Positions 16,358-23,970 of a DNA stretch of 37,215 nt are shown in pieces; position 1 is the stretch's first letter, and each line of letters begins with the position of its first letter. The notes below the pieces were generated by a model, which made no database searches, had not been told where the DNA came from, and saw only the letters and a program-made list of their open reading frames with translations. This stretch comes from Planctomycetota bacterium (GTDB lineage: Bacteria; Planctomycetota; Planctomycetia; Planctomycetales; Planctomycetaceae). Location: the NCBI GenBank assembly GCA_003671275.1, contig QWPB01000008.1, positions 1 to 37,215 on the forward strand, in the 5' to 3' direction. The position numbers and the translations under genes were made by a program.

Positions 16358-17481
16358 ACCCTCTCCATCGATGCCCGTGGTGGCTGTGGGCGATGTGTCT
16401 GGCGGGGTGTGGTGAGGCGAATACGCCCGTTTCATCACCGTCCCCGGTGCCTTCCGTTTTGCCAGTCCCCGTTGTCGTGGCCCCGGTGGCACGACCATCG
16501 ATCAGAACTCCACTCCCGCCAGTCGCCCAGCCACTCCCCGCCGACCAGCCCCCTTCCGAGATGGCGTTTTCGCTGACGGATGATCCGTTCAACTATTCCA
16601 TCCTTTCCGAGACCGCACCGGGGACGATGTGGCTTGTCAGTCCGGAGGATTCGCGGGGTGCTGTTCTGGAGATCGAGCAGCCTGCCGTCGAGCAGCCTGC
16701 GAAAGTTCAGGCAGTGCCCGATGGTTTTGACCCGATTCCCGAAGCGGGATACACCTCCGAAGGATGGCCGCAGCGTGTCCGTTGTCGTCACGATCAGAAG
16801 GAGATGGCGTGTGTCTCCGGCGGGTTGTTCACCCAGGGAGCCAACGAAGGACCGCCCAACGTTCGCCCGGCCCATCCCGCTCGAGTGACCACGTTTTACA
16901 TGGATGTGACGGAAGTCACCGTGGGCGAAATGTTAAGGTTTCGTATGGCCTTCAAAGGGAAGGACGGTGGTCCTGCGGCTGCGCTCAATCTGACAGGGGA
17001 TCCCGCCCGACCAGTGACGGGGGTATCGTGGAAAGATGCTCAGGGTTATGTCCAGTGGTGCGGGAAAGATCTCCCGACGGAAGCGGAATGGGAGAAAGCC
17101 GCTCGTGGACCCGAGGGGTGGAAATACCCTTGGGGCAATGACCGAGTGATCTGGGTAACACCGCGAAAGTTCGGCCAGATCGATCCAGTCGGCTCACACG
17201 TTTTTGATACCAGCCGCTATGGCATCCGGGATCTGTGTGGAAACGCCCGGGAATGGTGCCTCGACTGGTATGGGGAGAATGCCTATCACGAGGCGGTTGG
17301 CAAGGATGGTTCGCCGCTGACGAACTGGTCCGGCCCCCGGCGATCTACCCAGGGAGAGCGGGTGGTCAAGGGCGGTGGGGACCGCTGGGAGTTGTGGTGT
17401 CGGGGAGGCGCACCAATACTGAAGCCGCCCGTCGATTTAGGGTTTCGCGGTGTACTGCGTATTCGTGAACCGAGTCCCTGA
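16354..17481 (+). CDS. SUMF1/FGE-domain lipoprotein
   Basis: A 375-residue lipoprotein: signal sequence with lipobox L-A-G-C (C19), a Pro/Ser-rich linker (about 23-75), and a C-terminal sulfatase-modifying-factor (C-type-lectin-like) domain. Landmarks are MACVSGGLFTQGANE, FYMDVTEVTVGEMLRF, PVTGVSWKDAQGYVQWCGKDLPTEAEWEKAARGPEG, YGIRDLCGNAREWCLDWYGE and GERVVKGGG...WCRGGAPI...LGFRGVLRI. The twin cysteines of true formylglycine-generating enzymes (C-x4-C before the last strand) are not present; only the single Cys of WCR is. So it is likely a non-catalytic family member that binds ligands or partners at the envelope. GGGAGG precedes the start, which overlaps the upstream stop. A link to the neighbouring molybdoenzyme is inferred only from gene order. 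Confidence 0.88.
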   Translation: MNPLHRCPWWLWAMCLAGCGEANTPVSSPSPVPSVLPVPVVVAPVARPSIRTPLPPVAQPLPADQPPSEMAFSLTDDPFNYSILSETAPGTMWLVSPEDSRGAVLEIEQPAVEQPAKVQAVPDGFDPIPEAGYTSEGWPQRVRCRHDQKEMACVSGGLFTQGANEGPPNVRPAHPARVTTFYMDVTEVTVGEMLRFRMAFKGKDGGPAAALNLTGDPARPVTGVSWKDAQGYVQWCGKDLPTEAEWEKAARGPEGWKYPWGNDRVIWVTPRKFGQIDPVGSHVFDTSRYGIRDLCGNAREWCLDWYGENAYHEAVGKDGSPLTNWSGPRRSTQGERVVKGGGDRWELWCRGGAPILKPPVDLGFRGVLRIREPSP

Positions 17482-17615
17482 CAGCATTCCTGGCGAGGAA
17501 CCACAGGGGGCAGTCAACGACGAGCTGCCTTTTGTCTCGTGACACATCCGAGAGACGGTACGGATCAGCGCACACGGGATGCCTCGATTCTCCGTGACGA
17601 TCCGGATTAGGAATA

Positions 17616-18419
17616 TCAGCTGCGCATGCTGCCTTCAACGAGTCGGCGGTCGAAGTAATTCACCCCCATGCCCGCGTCGATCACCAGTCCCTGAGCGTTG
17701 ATGCCCGAGGCACGCGGGCTCAATAGAAAGGCCGCTGCATTGGCCACTTCTTCCGTTTGGACCGCTTCTTTGCGAAGGGTCGCCTGCTCGGCGAAGAGGT
17801 AAGAATCGACATATCCCGGGATCCCGGCAGAGGCTGATGTTTTGAGCAGTCCCGGACAGACCGCATTGAACCGGATGCGTGAGAAATCGGAAAACGACTT
17901 GGCGAGAAAGCAGATCGCCGAGTCGAGCGCCGCCTTTACGGGGGCCATGTAGCCGTAGTTCTCGGCGGCCATTCGCGTTGTCGAGATCGAAATGGCGACC
18001 ACACTGCCCTGCTGGGGATCGAGCAGGTCACGAAATGCATTGGACAGAGCCATCAACGAGAAGCAGGAGATGTCGACGGCCTGTAGAAATGCGGATCGGG
18101 GTGTCGCATGAAATGGCTGCCATCCCGCGCTGTAATCCGCGAAGGCGATCGAATGCACCAATCCGGCGATCTGGGATCGGTCCCGACCGACTTCCTCACG
18201 AAGTCGGTCGATGTCCGATTGCTTTTCGACATCGCAGACGTAAACCGGGGCGTCCCCGACCAGCTTGCGGATCGCATCCTGACGGGTGCTCGATCGCACG
18301 GCATACAGCACATCCGCACCGGCGGCCCGCAATACTTGGGCAATGTGCCAGGCGACGCTCTTTTTATTAGCGACCCCCATGACAAGGATCGACCGACCTT
18401 CGAGTTGCAGGAAATCCAT
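17616..18419 (-). CDS. fabI: Enoyl-ACP reductase, FabI-like (SDR family)
   Basis: A 267-residue short-chain dehydrogenase, FabI type, that reduces enoyl-ACP in fatty-acid elongation with NAD(P)H. It starts [20 protein letters not shown], the FabI form of the cofactor loop (GVANKxSVAW), and continues [31 protein letters not shown], matching the FabI core. Y155-x6-K162 (YGYMAPVK) fits the catalytic Tyr and Lys. The residue ten positions earlier, normally a second Tyr in FabI, reads Ile145 ([12 protein letters not shown]). The C-terminus ([12 protein letters not shown]) is family-like. The ATG at 18419 is preferred because an extended frame would run into the metK terminator at 18480-18504. No clear ribosome site was seen. 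Confidence 0.88.
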   Translation of the reverse strand: MDFLQLEGRSILVMGVANKKSVAWHIAQVLRAAGADVLYAVRSSTRQDAIRKLVGDAPVYVCDVEKQSDIDRLREEVGRDRSQIAGLVHSIAFADYSAGWQPFHATPRSAFLQAVDISCFSLMALSNAFRDLLDPQQGSVVAISISTTRMAAENYGYMAPVKAALDSAICFLAKSFSDFSRIRFNAVCPGLLKTSASAGIPGYVDSYLFAEQATLRKEAVQTEEVANAAAFLLSPRASGINAQGLVIDAGMGVNYFDRRLVEGSMRS

Positions 18420-18479
18420 GAGAATGACCGTACGTTGGAGGTTCGGTGATGCCGGGAACGCAGGCTGGGAGAACGCAAA

Positions 18480-18504
18480 ACGCCCCTTCCATGAGAAGGG
18501 GCGT
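18480..18504 (-). terminator. Intrinsic terminator after metK
   Basis: A 10-bp stem (ACGCCCCTTC with GAAGGGGCGT on the plus strand, 5-nt loop) lies just past the metK stop; read on the reverse strand it ends in TTTT. It separates metK from the fabI-like gene, so the two are likely transcribed separately. Confidence 0.85.
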
Positions 18505-18532
18505 CGCATGTCCTGTCGGCGAACCGGTCAGG

Positions 18533-19672
18533 TTACTTTGCGGCAGCCTTCAGGTCGTTGACCTTGTCGGTCTTTTCCCAAGTGAATCCGTCGCCGGTGC
18601 GGCCAAAGTGACCACCCGAAGCCGTGGGCAGGAAGACCGGACGACGCAGGTCGAGGTGCTTGATGATTCCCCGAGGAGTCAGTGGGAACACGGCTCGCAC
18701 GGCCTGTTCCAGGGACTCTTCGCTGACGGTTGAGCTGCCACGGGTGTCGACGCGGATCGAGACCGGATCAGCGACGCCGATGGCGTAGGCGAGTTGCACT
18801 TCGCACTCTTTGGCCAGACCTGCGGCGACGATGTTCTTCGCCACATAGCGGGCCATGTAAGCTGCGGAGCGGTCGACCTTGGTCGGGTCTTTCCCGCTGA
18901 AGGCTCCCCCGCCGTGCCGACCCCAGCCGCCGTAGGTGTCGACGATGATCTTGCGACCCGTCAGACCGCAATCCCCGTGCGGGCCGCCGACCACGAACCG
19001 ACCGGTCGGGTTGATGTGGTACTTGATCTTGTCGGAGATCAGTTCCGCGGGCACGGTTGCGGGGATCACATGCTTCTTGATGTACTCTTCGATTTGCGGC
19101 TGCTCGACGTGCTCGGCGTGCTGGGTCGAAACGACGATCGCCGAGATGCCGACGGCCTTGCCGTTGACGTATTCGACCGAGACCTGGCTCTTGCTGTCCG
19201 GGAGCAGCCAGTCGACGGCATTCGAGTGCCGCAACTCGGTGAGCTTGTTCAGGATGCGGTGCGAGAGGGCAATCGGCAGCGGCATCAGCTCCGGCGTCTG
19301 GTCACAAGCGTAACCGAACATCAACCCCTGGTCCCCGGCCCCATCCCGGTCGACGCCCATGGCGATGTCGGGACTTTGCGAGTGCAGCTTGACCAGCACG
19401 TGGCAGGTATCGGCGTTGAAGCCGATATCGTTGCTGGTGTAGCCGATGCCACGGATCACATCGCGGGCGACCTTTTCGAAGTCGACCTTGGCCGTCGAGG
19501 TGATTTCCCCGGCCAGACAGACAAAATCGGTCGTACACAGCGTTTCACAGGCCACGCGGGCCATCGGGTCTTGTGCGAAGATCGCGTCAACGACTCCGTC
19601 GGAAACCTGGTCGGACACCTTGTCCGGATGCCCCTGGCTCACCGACTCGCTCGTGAAAATGAATCGTGACAT
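18533..19672 (-). CDS. metK: S-adenosylmethionine synthetase
   Basis: MetK makes S-adenosylmethionine from methionine and ATP in the cytoplasm. The 379-residue product has all expected motifs: [13 protein letters not shown] (10-22, with the catalytic His15), [16 protein letters not shown] (107-122), [24 protein letters not shown] and [19 protein letters not shown], plus a normal C-terminus (GHFGR...FTWEKTD). Codons here are visibly richer in third-position C than in the secreted-protein genes nearby, as expected for a highly expressed gene. AGGTG precedes the ATG at 19672. It is divergent from dapL and ends in a strong terminator. No SAM riboswitch was recognised in the 5' leader. Confidence 0.97.
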   Translation of the reverse strand: MSRFIFTSESVSQGHPDKVSDQVSDGVVDAIFAQDPMARVACETLCTTDFVCLAGEITSTAKVDFEKVARDVIRGIGYTSNDIGFNADTCHVLVKLHSQSPDIAMGVDRDGAGDQGLMFGYACDQTPELMPLPIALSHRILNKLTELRHSNAVDWLLPDSKSQVSVEYVNGKAVGISAIVVSTQHAEHVEQPQIEEYIKKHVIPATVPAELISDKIKYHINPTGRFVVGGPHGDCGLTGRKIIVDTYGGWGRHGGGAFSGKDPTKVDRSAAYMARYVAKNIVAAGLAKECEVQLAYAIGVADPVSIRVDTRGSSTVSEESLEQAVRAVFPLTPRGIIKHLDLRRPVFLPTASGGHFGRTGDGFTWEKTDKVNDLKAAAK

Positions 19673-19768
19673 CAGTCAATCACCTGTCGAAAGGACCAGC
19701 TGCTGCGGGAATCCGTCCGGCAGCCTTGAACGGGTATGGTCTACGATGCTTAGCCACTGTTCAACGGT

Positions 19769-19786
19769 TCAAGAAGAATTTCTTGA
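19769..19786. promoter_or_regulatory. Inverted repeat in the metK-dapL divergent region
   Basis: TCAAGAA and TTCTTGA (7 bp, perfect) are separated by 4 bases between the two divergent genes. Size and position suit a dimeric regulator site or the core of a divergent promoter, but no promoter boxes were assigned. Confidence 0.3.
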
Positions 19787-19966
19787 GAATGTGAGAGAAC
19801 CGATTTGAGAGCGGGATTCCTTGAGCCCGGCGACCATTCATCGGATGACACTAGAACACCGGATCGTTCCCTTCCTCGCCTCATCTACGCTACCATGCTT
19901 GCCCCGCATTTTGAGTCTGTTGACCTGAATGCGGTGCCCCTCTTCCCCAGGACAATGCCCCGACTC

Positions 19967-21196
19967 ATGGCCCGGATCAACGACAACTACCTCAAGCTGG
20001 CAGCTGGTTACCTGTTCCCCGAGATCGGTCGGCGGGTCAAGGCATTCTGCGAGGCGAATCCCAGTGCCAAGGTCATTCGCATGGGGATCGGCGATGTGAC
20101 CGAGCCGCTGCCGGGAGCCTGCATCGCGGCCCTGCACAAGGCCACCGACGAGATGGCTGTCCGCAGTTCGTTCCGCGGCTACGGCCCGGAGCAGGGGTAC
20201 GACTTCCTGCGAGAGGCAATCGCGAAGCACGATTTCCAGTCCCGTGGAGCAAACGTCTCGGCCAACGAGATCTTCGTCTCCGATGGCTCGAAGTGTGACG
20301 TCGGGAACATCCTCGACGTCTTCGGAGCCGACAACACGATCGCGGTCCAGGACCCGGTCTACCCGGTCTATGTCGATACGAACGTGATGGTCGGCCGGAC
20401 CGGTTCCGCCGATGCCAGCGGGCGGTATCCGGGGTTGGTGTACTTGCCGTGTACTGCTGACAACGGGTTCACTCCGGCCTTGCCGCCGGGGAAGGTCGAC
20501 CTGATTTACTTGTGCTCGCCGAACAACCCGACCGGGACCGTGATGAGCCGCGAGACGCTCACGAAGTGGGTCGAGTACGCTCGGGCGAACGAAGCGATCA
20601 TCCTGTTCGACGCCGCGTACGAGACGTACATCACCGACCCCGCCATCCCGCACTCGATCTACGAGATCCCTGGCGCCCGCGAGTGCGCCATCGAATTCCG
20701 CAGCTTCAGCAAGACCGCCGGGTTCACCGGGTTGCGGTGTGCTTTCACCGTTGTGCCGCAATCACTGATGGGGCGCACGTCCGATGGCTCGCAGAAAGAC
20801 GTTCACAGCCTGTGGAACCGTCGGCACTGCACGAAGTTCAATGGCGTCTCCTATCCAATTCAGCGAGCCGCCGAGGCGATCTACTCCGCTGAGGGGGCAC
20901 AGCAGGTGAAGTCGGTGATCGCCTTCTACCTGGAAAACGCCCGGCTGCTCCGCGAGGGAATCGCTCAGGCCGGAGTGCAGGTCTTCGGCGGCGTGAACGC
21001 CCCGTACATCTGGCTGAAGACCCCCAAGGGCCTTAAGAGCTGGGACTTCTTCGACAAGCTGCTGAGCGAAGCCCACCTGGTCGGCACCCCCGGCAGCGGC
21101 TTCGGCAGCTGTGGCGAAGGTTACTTCCGGCTGAGCGCGTTCAACAGCCGCGAGAATACGATGGAAGCGGTGCAGCGGTTCCAGAAGCTGGGATAA
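19967..21196 (+). CDS. dapL: LL-diaminopimelate aminotransferase
   Basis: DapL converts tetrahydrodipicolinate directly to LL-diaminopimelate using glutamate and PLP, feeding lysine and peptidoglycan synthesis. The product is 409 residues, the usual length, and begins [24 protein letters not shown], which is the conserved DapL N-terminus and decides this start although the frame is open 54 codons further upstream. Seen are [51 protein letters not shown], and the PLP lysine K249 in [13 protein letters not shown]; the end has [20 protein letters not shown]. Codon use is C-ending, like metK. It is divergent from metK and ends at a strong terminator. DapL is typical of Chlamydiae, Planctomycetes and plants. 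Confidence 0.97.
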   Translation: MARINDNYLKLAAGYLFPEIGRRVKAFCEANPSAKVIRMGIGDVTEPLPGACIAALHKATDEMAVRSSFRGYGPEQGYDFLREAIAKHDFQSRGANVSANEIFVSDGSKCDVGNILDVFGADNTIAVQDPVYPVYVDTNVMVGRTGSADASGRYPGLVYLPCTADNGFTPALPPGKVDLIYLCSPNNPTGTVMSRETLTKWVEYARANEAIILFDAAYETYITDPAIPHSIYEIPGARECAIEFRSFSKTAGFTGLRCAFTVVPQSLMGRTSDGSQKDVHSLWNRRHCTKFNGVSYPIQRAAEAIYSAEGAQQVKSVIAFYLENARLLREGIAQAGVQVFGGVNAPYIWLKTPKGLKSWDFFDKLLSEAHLVGTPGSGFGSCGEGYFRLSAFNSRENTMEAVQRFQKLG

Positions 21197-21216
21197 GACT
21201 GGAGTCGAGGCTTTCC

Positions 21217-21255
21217 AAACATGCCGCCGCAGGGTCACCAGCGGTCGGCATGTTT
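21217..21255. terminator. Bidirectional terminator between dapL and the membrane protein gene
   Basis: AAACATGCCG+CCGC pairs with GCGG+CGGCATGTTT: 14 bp with one bulged T at 21245 and a 10-nt loop. A's on the left and T's on the right allow use in both directions. Its right edge touches the stop codon of the convergent gene. Confidence 0.85.
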
Positions 21256-22985
21256 CATTCTTCCCAGGGATTCAGTGTATAGAGATCGACGCCCGCCGGG
21301 TCACTGTGAACCAGTTTGATCTCCATGTTTTCAAACTCGCGAGTCACCATCCAGTCCGTGGGGAACATATTGCGTTCCACCACCAGCCACCGGACACCAC
21401 GATCGTAGACATACTGCAGTGTCTTGTCGGTAATTCCGTGTTCGATGAACATTCCTCGGAATTCGGCTTCCGCCTCTGGAAAGAATCCCGAATAGCCGTT
21501 CAGCATGGGGGCTTGATGGTCCAGCCCCAGAACCATCCACTCCGTGGTCTTTTCAAAGCTCTTGAGATTCGGCGACAGTGCAAATGGCAGGTGGACAATT
21601 GCCTGATCCGGCAGGACATGGGTTCGAACGTACTCGACCCAGGAGCGATGGACGGTGCGATCCGGGACTGCTGCCAGTTCGGTCTTCCAGGGCAGAACCT
21701 CTCCCGCCGCGATCAATGCCAATGCGGTAACAACGAAAGACGTCAACCGCTGGCTTGTTCGTGACCCGTGTCGACCGAGCAGGTAGATTGTGTGTAATGC
21801 CTGGACCGTCAACAGGACACAGATCATCTGGACGTAGAAGCTGAAGCGATAGCAGCTGCGCACTTGAGCCAGGCCGGGAATCCAGTTTAAGCGGCTCCAC
21901 AGCGACCAGGCTCCCCATCGAAGATTGATTCCCAATGAGAGGGCGACCGCGATCAGTCCGGTCAGAGTCAAAAACAGGGTCCATCGTCGTGTCCGCCGTC
22001 GCCACAATCCCAGGATAATTCCGACGATGGCCAGCCCGAGCTTGAACGCACCGGGGGAGGCCGCCCAGACGGGGCGGGACGCTTGCTGTCCCCATGGGAA
22101 AATTCCGTAGCCGCAAGCGGCTCGGTAATCATCCAGGACCAGAGACAGCTGCGACAACTGACCGAAATCGCGTTCAAATTGGAACTGCTTCAGCGTGTGA
22201 TGTACTTTCCAGGCGATGGGGCCGGCCAAGGCCCCCGCGATGGCCACGGCCAGTGACCAGACGAGCCAGGTTCGCAACTGCTTCCCGCGACGAATTAGCA
22301 CCCCGCCCGCGGGTACTCCCAGAATCGCCAGGAACAGACCGTAGTGCATACACATCAGGCTGGTCACCGCCGCTGCCAGCCCCAACTCGATCCCGCGGCG
22401 CCAGGTGGCCTCGCGTGAGACGCGATCGGCGGCCCACCAGACCCAGAGGATGCCCCACAGCGGTACCAGCTGAAGGACATCTCCCTGCCAGTACACAGCC
22501 GGGATCCAGAGCATGGCCATGCCGCCCGCTCGGGCCAGGGCCCGCCCCACACCGCGATCGCGCAGCAGAGCCTCGGTGACAACCGCATTCAACAGCAGTG
22601 CCAAACCGTAATAGACGTTGTACGCCAAGGCTCCCGACCCCATCAGCCAGACCAGTGGAGCCACCACAATCAGCGTGGGTTGAGGTTCAGAAAATGCGAA
22701 CGAACCCCGGGCGGGATGAAAAATGGGGGCATCCCAATAGCCCTGAAATCCGTGTAGAACGCGGTCTGCATTCCATTCCAGAGTCCACATATTGAACAGT
22801 GGGACCGCCGTGGCCAGCGTTGGCCCCTGAGTCAGATGGGTCGTGGCGAATCGGGCCAGAGGCCAGGTCGTGATCACGATCAGCAGCAGATACCACGCAA
22901 TCGAGAACCACCACGACTGCCAGACGCTTCTCCAGCGGCTGGCCTCCTCTCCCGTTTCTCGAGCGAGACTGGAAGTCGGGCTCAC
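21255..22985 (-). CDS. Large polytopic membrane protein (GT-C-like), unknown function
   Basis: A 576-residue protein with about ten to twelve hydrophobic helices in residues 25-445 and a soluble C-terminal domain (about 450-576). The first long loop (TTHLTQGPTLATAVPLFNMWTLEWNADRVL...FHPARGSFAFSEPQPTLIV) and the overall shape are like bacterial GT-C-type membrane proteins (YfhO/PMT-like), with D/E residues in the first loop that could be catalytic, but no firm family was recognised. A GTG at 22985 overlaps the stop of the nucleosidase gene (GTGA) and has GAGGA 7 nt before it, giving translational coupling; an open frame upstream lies wholly inside the nucleosidase gene and was discarded. Confidence 0.8.
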   Translation of the reverse strand: MSPTSSLARETGEEASRWRSVWQSWWFSIAWYLLLIVITTWPLARFATTHLTQGPTLATAVPLFNMWTLEWNADRVLHGFQGYWDAPIFHPARGSFAFSEPQPTLIVVAPLVWLMGSGALAYNVYYGLALLLNAVVTEALLRDRGVGRALARAGGMAMLWIPAVYWQGDVLQLVPLWGILWVWWAADRVSREATWRRGIELGLAAAVTSLMCMHYGLFLAILGVPAGGVLIRRGKQLRTWLVWSLAVAIAGALAGPIAWKVHHTLKQFQFERDFGQLSQLSLVLDDYRAACGYGIFPWGQQASRPVWAASPGAFKLGLAIVGIILGLWRRRTRRWTLFLTLTGLIAVALSLGINLRWGAWSLWSRLNWIPGLAQVRSCYRFSFYVQMICVLLTVQALHTIYLLGRHGSRTSQRLTSFVVTALALIAAGEVLPWKTELAAVPDRTVHRSWVEYVRTHVLPDQAIVHLPFALSPNLKSFEKTTEWMVLGLDHQAPMLNGYSGFFPEAEAEFRGMFIEHGITDKTLQYVYDRGVRWLVVERNMFPTDWMVTREFENMEIKLVHSDPAGVDLYTLNPWEE

Positions 22986-23773
22986 CGCAGATCCTCGCCG
23001 AGTCGTTCGACGACATTCTTCAAATACAGCCCCAGACGGGCGGCGGCCATCGTTGACTGCTCCCGCAGCTCCCAAAGGTCGCTCCAGCTGCTGGGACGAC
23101 GCCATAGAGCCCCCAGCACCGCGCCCGCTCGCAAGAAGCCGGTACTGCCAAAGATTGCCGAAACTTCAGGTGGTAGATCCTTGTCCATGGTGTCGCTGAT
23201 GACACGGACGGACATAAATGGAATCTGTCGCTGGGCACAGACACGCCCGACAGCCAGCGATTCCATGTCAACGGCCAGCCCTGTGGTTTTCTCACCCAGA
23301 GCTTTCTTCTCGGCGACCGTTCGGACGATCTGTGGCAGATTCACGAATTTGCCGACGAACAGGCCATCGGAAGGCGAAGACTTCATCCGGGTGTCGAGCT
23401 TGATTCCTTTACCATCGCCATCCACGATCGAATCAGCGACAACCAGATCACCGAGCTTCAAGTGTGGTTGCAGCGCCCCCGAAAATCCAACCGAAATCAC
23501 CCATTGCGGCCGATGCCCATCGATCAGGGCGTTGGTGGCGCGCGTGGCGTGATTGGCCCCCGTTCCCGATTCCACGGTGGCAATCCGGATATCGTGGAGC
23601 AGCAGGCCCTGAAATCGGTACTTGTCACCGACGTACGATTGTACCGGCAGACACCGATTCACGAACGGAGCCAGTTCCATCGACAGAGCAGAAACCAAGG
23701 CCACGTCGGCGTCGGCGGCGCTCCGCGGGGCAGCCTGATCAGAAGTCGACGACGGAGGAGTGGCAGATGACAT
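22982..23773 (-). CDS. MTA/SAH nucleosidase-like protein (phosphorylase superfamily)
   Basis: A 263-residue protein of the PNP_UDP_1 superfamily. After a polar N-terminal extension of about 22 residues it reads VALVSALSMELAPF, then SGTGANHATRATNALIDGHRPQWVISVGFSGAL, GDLVVADSIV and AVDMESLAVGRVCAQRQIPFMSVRVISDTMD. E33, E171 and D194 sit where E. coli MTA/SAH nucleosidase has its three key residues, with the same 23-residue spacing between the last two. This suggests cleavage of methylthioadenosine or S-adenosylhomocysteine, or a related nucleoside. The chemistry is inferred, and a squalene/hopanoid-type phosphorylase relative is an alternative. It overlaps the membrane-protein gene downstream by 4 bp. 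Confidence 0.82.
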   Translation of the reverse strand: MSSATPPSSTSDQAAPRSAADADVALVSALSMELAPFVNRCLPVQSYVGDKYRFQGLLLHDIRIATVESGTGANHATRATNALIDGHRPQWVISVGFSGALQPHLKLGDLVVADSIVDGDGKGIKLDTRMKSSPSDGLFVGKFVNLPQIVRTVAEKKALGEKTTGLAVDMESLAVGRVCAQRQIPFMSVRVISDTMDKDLPPEVSAIFGSTGFLRAGAVLGALWRRPSSWSDLWELREQSTMAAARLGLYLKNVVERLGEDLR

Positions 23774-23893
23774 GCGAGGAAGTTTATCCCGGGGAAATGA
23801 CGCATGTAGATCTTATCGCACGCGACAAATGTCTCCCAGTCCGCGTGATGGGTGACTGCTGGCTTCCGGAAGTCACGCTGACTCTTGGATCGA

Positions 23894-23913
23894 GGCAGGC
23901 AAGTGTGCCTGCC
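23894..23913. repeat. REP-like hairpin downstream of ileS
   Basis: GGCAGGCA-AGTG-TGCCTGCC: a perfect 8-bp stem with a 4-nt loop, flanked by TCGA and CGACC. It lies in the 197-base gap between ileS (stop at 23971) and the nucleosidase gene. It lacks a T-run, so it looks like a repetitive extragenic palindrome rather than a terminator. Loop size matches the hairpins inside ileS but the sequence differs. Confidence 0.6.
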
Positions 23914-23970
23914 CGACCACCTGCTTTTCTGGGGACGCCCCATTTCTGACGCGCACTCTGGCCCCGCGAC

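Noticed and set aside
16354-17481. A true formylglycine-generating enzyme for sulfatases
   Set aside because: The paired active-site cysteines are absent and no sulfatase gene is in the window.
17482-17615. A terminator between the SUMF1-like gene and fabI
   Set aside because: GGCAG/CTGCC followed by TTTT is only a 5-bp stem with an 11-nt loop; too weak to list.
18794-19669. A 291-codon forward frame opposite metK
   Set aside because: It mirrors metK exactly and its Val/Asp/Gly-rich sequence is what the antisense of a conserved, C-ending gene gives.
19673-19804. A SAM riboswitch before metK
   Set aside because: I could not find the paired elements of any SAM riboswitch class in the short leader.
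19838-20761. A 307-codon reverse frame opposite dapL
   Set aside because: Antisense to the conserved PLP enzyme; no family features.
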